A DNA stretch of 8,083 nucleotides from Akkermansiaceae bacterium UBA6138 (GTDB taxonomy: Bacteria > Verrucomicrobiota > Verrucomicrobiia > Verrucomicrobiales > DEV007), in assembly GCA_002422425.1 (NCBI GenBank), contig DIVG01000010.1, positions 1 to 8,083 on the forward strand, in the 5' to 3' direction. The position numbers and the translations under genes are program-made. Shown piece by piece: positions 5,148 through 8,083 of the stretch (its first letter is position 1; each line of letters starts with the position of its first letter). The notes beneath the pieces were generated by a model. It saw only the letters and a list, made by a program, of their open reading frames with translations. It searched no databases and was not told where the DNA came from.

Positions 5148-5390
5148 TTAGAGATCCAGTTGCTGCAAGAGCTCCTCAAGGGTGAGACGGTGGTGGGCGG
5201 CGATGTTGTTGAGGATAGATGATATCGTTCCGATCTTGATAGGAGAGTGATTCGGAATGATCTCGTGATGATGCCCCTCCCGCTCCGTCGTGATTCGGAT
5301 GTGCGACCCGTTTTGTCGGGTCACTTCATATCCCAGCACCTTCAAGGACTGGATGAGGCGGCTCGCTCCGATATCGCGGGGAATTTTCAC
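5148..5390 (-). CDS. hicA: HicA-family mRNA-interferase toxin
   Basis: 80 residues with the HicA double-stranded-RNA-binding-like fold. Seen: IPRDIGASRLIQSLKVLGYE (3-22), the catalytic-type QNGSHIRIT with histidine 30, EIIPNHSPIKIGTISSIL (43-60) and a C-terminal LTLEELLQQL. HicA toxins bind and cleave mRNA and are neutralised by HicB. The start is GTG (5390-5388), overlapping the hicB stop (GTGA), so toxin translation depends on the antitoxin cistron. Family length is normal and the histidine is intact, so it is probably active. The gene order is antitoxin first, opposite to classical hicAB. Confidence 0.88.
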   Translation of the reverse strand: MKIPRDIGASRLIQSLKVLGYEVTRQNGSHIRITTEREGHHHEIIPNHSPIKIGTISSILNNIAAHHRLTLEELLQQLDL

Positions 5391-5599
5391 CGTGCCAGAA
5401 CTTCGTCGCGAACAAAGTGGAGCCGAATGACGGAGGGAGCCTCGACACCTTCATCAAAGTAGCAATCGACCGCCTCTCTGACCATGGATCGTAACTCGGT
5501 GAGTGATTCTGCTTCGGTCGAGATCCCGTATCCGAGCGCTGATGCCGTGTATCCGCCCTCATCGGAGTCTGTCACGACGAAAATAATCTCGGATGTCAT
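5387..5599 (-). CDS. hicB: HicB-like antitoxin (single-domain)
   Basis: 70 residues from ATG 5599; a TTG at 5626 would add nine residues without family character. The sequence EIIFVVTDSDEGGYTASALG (4-23) and the helix ESLTELRSMVREAVDCYF match the partial RNase-H-like fold of HicB antitoxins, which masks the HicA active site. There is no C-terminal ribbon-helix-helix or helix-turn-helix domain, so it may not repress its own promoter as larger HicB proteins do. The four-base overlap with hicA supports a real toxin-antitoxin pair. Some databases label such short HicB-like proteins as 2-oxoisovalerate dehydrogenase, which is misleading. Confidence 0.82.
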   Translation of the reverse strand: MTSEIIFVVTDSDEGGYTASALGYGISTEAESLTELRSMVREAVDCYFDEGVEAPSVIRLHFVRDEVLAR

Positions 5600-5657
5600 G
5601 TGAAAGGATGCAGGCACGCGAAACAACTGTCAACTTCGGTCGCGCCGGGTGTCGGCT

Positions 5658-5724
5658 GCAGCTCCAGCTGCGGCTGCGCAAGAGCGCAACATCCTTGCGC
5701 CCACCTGTTGGCGCTAATGCGCCA
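5658..5724 (+). repeat. Three consecutive hairpins in the hicB / PSCyt divergent spacer
   Basis: Within the 172-bp gene-free spacer 5600-5771 lie three perfect hairpins: GCAGCT/AGCTGC with loop CC (5658-5671), GCGCAA/TTGCGC with loop CATCC (5684-5700), and TGGCGC/GCGCCA with loop TAAT (5709-5724). The first two share core sequence with the hsdS linker element (GGCTGNAGCT...CCAGCT; AGGATG on the opposite strand) while the stems differ yet stay paired. They could be REP-like units, or form part of the leader of the downstream gene. No clear promoter was identified in the spacer. Confidence 0.65.
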
Positions 5725-5771
5725 TGCCGGATCTGTCCAATCTCCGTCATACTCGCCCTTGTTCCCTTGAA

Positions 5772-8083
5772 ATGCCCCGCTTCCTCACCATCAGCGCCTG
5801 CGCGATTCTTTCCGGTCTGGCTGCCTCGTCGCTTTTGGCCACGGAGGAGCTTGCTTTTTTCGAGCGCGAGGTGCGGCCGCTCCTCGTGAAGCACTGCTAC
5901 GAGTGCCATTCCGAAGAGGCCGACAAACGCAAGGGGGGGCTCTGGCTCGATCGTCGCAGCGCCTGGGAAGAAGGCGGCGATGCGGGACCGGCGATCGTCC
6001 CGGGCGATCCTGACAAAAGTCTCTTCATTCACTCGATTCGCTACGGCGATCCCGATCTCCAGATGCCGCCGAAGTCGCGGATGAGCAGCGAAGAAATTGC
6101 CGTCCTCGAAAAGTGGGTCGCTCTCGGCGCGCCCGATCCCCGCGACGCGGCCATGAGCACGGGCATGCAGGTGGCGATCGACTACGAAGCGGCACGGCAG
6201 GAGTGGGCTTTCCGCCCCGTTTCCAAACCGTCCGTTCCGGCGAATGCCGATGCCGCCTGGGCGCGGAGTCCGGTTGATCGTTTTGTAATCGCCGCTCTCG
6301 AATCCGAAACGCTCGCCCCGGCGGAACCCGCCGCCCCGGCTGCGCTGCTGCGGCGTCTCCACTACGATCTCACCGGTCTGCCGCCGACGGTGTCCGAACT
6401 CGAGGCCTTCGTCGCGGATCCTTCGCCCGAGTCGGTCGCCCGCGTCGTCGATGATCTGCTCGCCCGTCCGACCTTCGGCGAAAAATGGGGACGTCACTGG
6501 CTCGACGTGGCCCGCTACGCGGATTCGAACGGGGGTGATCGCAACTACACCTTTTACCAGGCCTGGCGTTACCGGAACTACGTCATCGACGCCTTCAACC
6601 GCGACAAGTCCTACTACGAATTCATCCGCGAGCAGGTCGCCGGTGACCTGATGGAGGCACCCGATCACGAGACGCGGCGCGGGCAGCTCATCGCCTCGAC
6701 CTTTCTCGCGCTCGGGCCGAAGATGCTGACCGAGCGGGACAAGGAAAAGCTCTGGCTCGACACCGTGGACGAGCAAATCGATACGGTCGGGCGCGCCTTT
6801 CTCGGGCTCACGATGGGCTGTGCCCGCTGTCACGATCACAAGTTCGACCCCGTCTCACAGCAGGACTATTTTGCCGTCGCCGGCATTTTCCGCTCGACCG
6901 AGATCGTCACCGGGACCCGCAACGGTTGCGTCAATGTCGCGAGCTGGATCGAGCAGCCGCTCCCCGGAGCTGAGGGCGTCAATCCCGATTTGAAAAAGCG
7001 TGTCGACCGGCTCGAGCTCGCGATGCGGCTCACCGTCGAAAAGAGCTACAAGAAAAAGGCCGGAGGCAAAATGGGCCCCGGCGATCTCCCGCTCGCCGGG
7101 GTCATTTACGATGAATCCGACGCCGAACTCGTCGGCGACTGGAAGACCTCGAGCCTTTCCCCGAATCGCTTCGGCGAGTCATACATTCATGACGATCAGA
7201 AGGGCAAAGGCGAGCGACGCGCCATCTTCCGCGGCAGCCTGCCTGAGACCGGGCTCTACGAAGTGCGGGTCGCTTACAACGCCGAGCCGAACCGTGCCGC
7301 CCGCGTCCCCATCCGTATCGTCGGGCAGGCCGGCGAGACTGTCGTCCATCTCGACCAGACGAAAACGCCGACCGTGGGCGGGCTCTTCGAACCGGTCGGC
7401 CAATTCACTTTTGAAAAAGGCGGCCATTGCAGTGTCACGATCGAGACGACAGACACGGCGGGACGTTATGTCATCGTGGATGCGGTCCAGTTCATCGCGG
7501 TGAGCGACATCGAGAGGGAAAAGACCCTGCTCGCCTCCGTCGGCGGGGAGGAGATCGATCCGCTCTTTCGCATGAACGATGGCGAGTTAAGGAAAGCCCT
7601 CGACAAAATGATCGAGGAACTCAAGGGCGAAGACCTCGTGATGGCACCGCGCGATGCCAAAGATCCCGCCGACGTCCACCTGCGGGTGAGGGGAGAGACC
7701 GCCCAACTCGGGCCGCTCGTGCCACGGGGATTTCCACAGATCATCGGCGGTGGCCCGGCCATTCCCGTGGGCAGCAGCGGACGTCTCGAGTTCGCCGACT
7801 GGCTCACCGCTCCCGAAAACGGACTCCTCGACCGTGTCATCGTGAACCGGGTCTGGGGGTATCTTTTCGGACGCGGCATCGTCGAGACGGTGGATAACTT
7901 CGGGCGCCTCGGTTCGGGTCCGACCCATCCCGAGTTACTCGACTACCTCGCGGCGAACTTTCGCGAGCAGGGCGGGTCGTTTAAAAAACTCATTCGCGAA
8001 CTCGTCCTCAGCCGCACCTACCAGCTCGGAGCGGGCGCGTCGCCCGAGCTGACCGAAGCCGATCCCGGGAACCGACTCTTCGG
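5772..8083 (+). CDS. Exported PSCyt1-PSCyt2(DUF1549)-PSD1(DUF1553) protein, 3' end outside window
   Basis: 770 codons are visible and the frame is open to the window edge. A signal peptide is evident (MPRFLTISAC to SLLA, residues 1-23), so the protein acts in the periplasm or at the surface. PSCyt1 (about 27-125) has the heme-type motif CYECH (C42, C45, H46) and a methionine candidate ligand in LQMPP (M98). PSCyt2/DUF1549 (about 165-375) contains SPVDRFVIAALE, LRRLHYDLTGLPPT, GEKWGRHWLDVARYADSNG and the hallmark CARCHDHKFDP (C350, C353, H354). Residues about 440-577 form an inserted golvesin/Xly-type beta domain (FGESYIHDDQKGKGERRAIF, TGLYEVRVAYN, GRYVIVDAVQFI). PSD1/DUF1553 starts near 672 (RLEFADWLTAPENGLLDRVI, NRVWGYLFGRGIVETVDNFG). 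Such proteins are abundant in Planctomycetota and Verrucomicrobiota and are linked to polysaccharide use, but their reaction is unproven. ATG 5772 is chosen since it begins the signal peptide; an in-frame ATG at 5724 would bury it. Confidence 0.9.
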   Translation, partial: MPRFLTISACAILSGLAASSLLATEELAFFEREVRPLLVKHCYECHSEEADKRKGGLWLDRRSAWEEGGDAGPAIVPGDPDKSLFIHSIRYGDPDLQMPPKSRMSSEEIAVLEKWVALGAPDPRDAAMSTGMQVAIDYEAARQEWAFRPVSKPSVPANADAAWARSPVDRFVIAALESETLAPAEPAAPAALLRRLHYDLTGLPPTVSELEAFVADPSPESVARVVDDLLARPTFGEKWGRHWLDVARYADSNGGDRNYTFYQAWRYRNYVIDAFNRDKSYYEFIREQVAGDLMEAPDHETRRGQLIASTFLALGPKMLTERDKEKLWLDTVDEQIDTVGRAFLGLTMGCARCHDHKFDPVSQQDYFAVAGIFRSTEIVTGTRNGCVNVASWIEQPLPGAEGVNPDLKKRVDRLELAMRLTVEKSYKKKAGGKMGPGDLPLAGVIYDESDAELVGDWKTSSLSPNRFGESYIHDDQKGKGERRAIFRGSLPETGLYEVRVAYNAEPNRAARVPIRIVGQAGETVVHLDQTKTPTVGGLFEPVGQFTFEKGGHCSVTIETTDTAGRYVIVDAVQFIAVSDIEREKTLLASVGGEEIDPLFRMNDGELRKALDKMIEELKGEDLVMAPRDAKDPADVHLRVRGETAQLGPLVPRGFPQIIGGGPAIPVGSSGRLEFADWLTAPENGLLDRVIVNRVWGYLFGRGIVETVDNFGRLGSGPTHPELLDYLAANFREQGGSFKKLIRELVLSRTYQLGAGASPELTEADPGNRLF

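Noticed and set aside
5724..5771. Upstream in-frame ATG for the PSCyt gene
   Set aside because: It would place 16 residues before a clear signal peptide, and the ATG lies at the edge of a hairpin with no ribosome-binding site.
5559..6839. 426-residue minus-strand open frame
   Set aside because: It is antisense to the PSCyt1/PSCyt2 coding sequence and hicB, has no recognisable domain, and reflects the high GC content of the opposite gene.

Overview
The window looks like a chromosomal piece of a GC-rich PVC-group bacterium, most likely Verrucomicrobiota (or Planctomycetota). This rests on a secreted PSCyt1/PSCyt2/PSD1 multi-domain cytochrome-like protein with two CxxCH motifs, and on an ECF sigma factor overlapping a FecR-type membrane protein, a pairing expanded in these phyla. 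The assignment is by family content only; no search was run.

Left part (1-3000, + strand) is an accessory, restriction-modification-type region. It holds the last codons of an upstream gene, a two-TRD type I specificity subunit (hsdS), a RhuM-family gene broken by a 91-bp insertion and a frameshift, a four-helix-bundle (S23/IVP-like) gene cut short, and immediately after it the orphan last 52 codons of an HsdM-like methyltransferase. No complete hsdM or hsdR is present. Five copies of one 31-nt repeat (four 7-nt units plus AAA) sit at the edges of these genes: an inverted pair inside the 5' end of hsdS, an inverted pair between hsdS and rhuM, and a single copy between rhuM and the four-helix-bundle gene. 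The repeats supply start-proximal sequence, stop codons and terminal peptides. A different two-hairpin element lies in frame in the hsdS linker, and a probable relative lies at 5658-5724. The region reads as a mosaic assembled and remodelled around short palindromic and heptameric repeats.

Middle part (3094-5599, - strand) holds, in transcription order, hicB-like antitoxin, hicA toxin (4-nt overlap), a 66-bp gap, an ECF sigma factor, and a FecR-like protein with a C-terminal DNRLRE-like domain (4-nt overlap). The sigma/FecR pair is probably a surface-signalling or cell-envelope regulatory unit; HicBA is a toxin-antitoxin pair lodged upstream of it.

Right part (5772-8083, + strand, running off the end) is a large exported protein with PSCyt1, PSCyt2 (DUF1549), an inserted golvesin/Xly-type beta domain and PSD1 (DUF1553). 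In related genomes such proteins are commonly encoded near ECF/FecR genes, DUF1501 proteins and sulfatases, and are thought to act in periplasmic polysaccharide breakdown. It is divergent from hicBA-sigma-fecR across a 172-bp spacer holding three hairpins.

The most noteworthy candidate is the repeat-bounded gene mosaic on the left: a fixed-length heptamer repeat at every gene edge, a modular hairpin element inside coding sequence, and several recombination or insertion scars within 3 kb.
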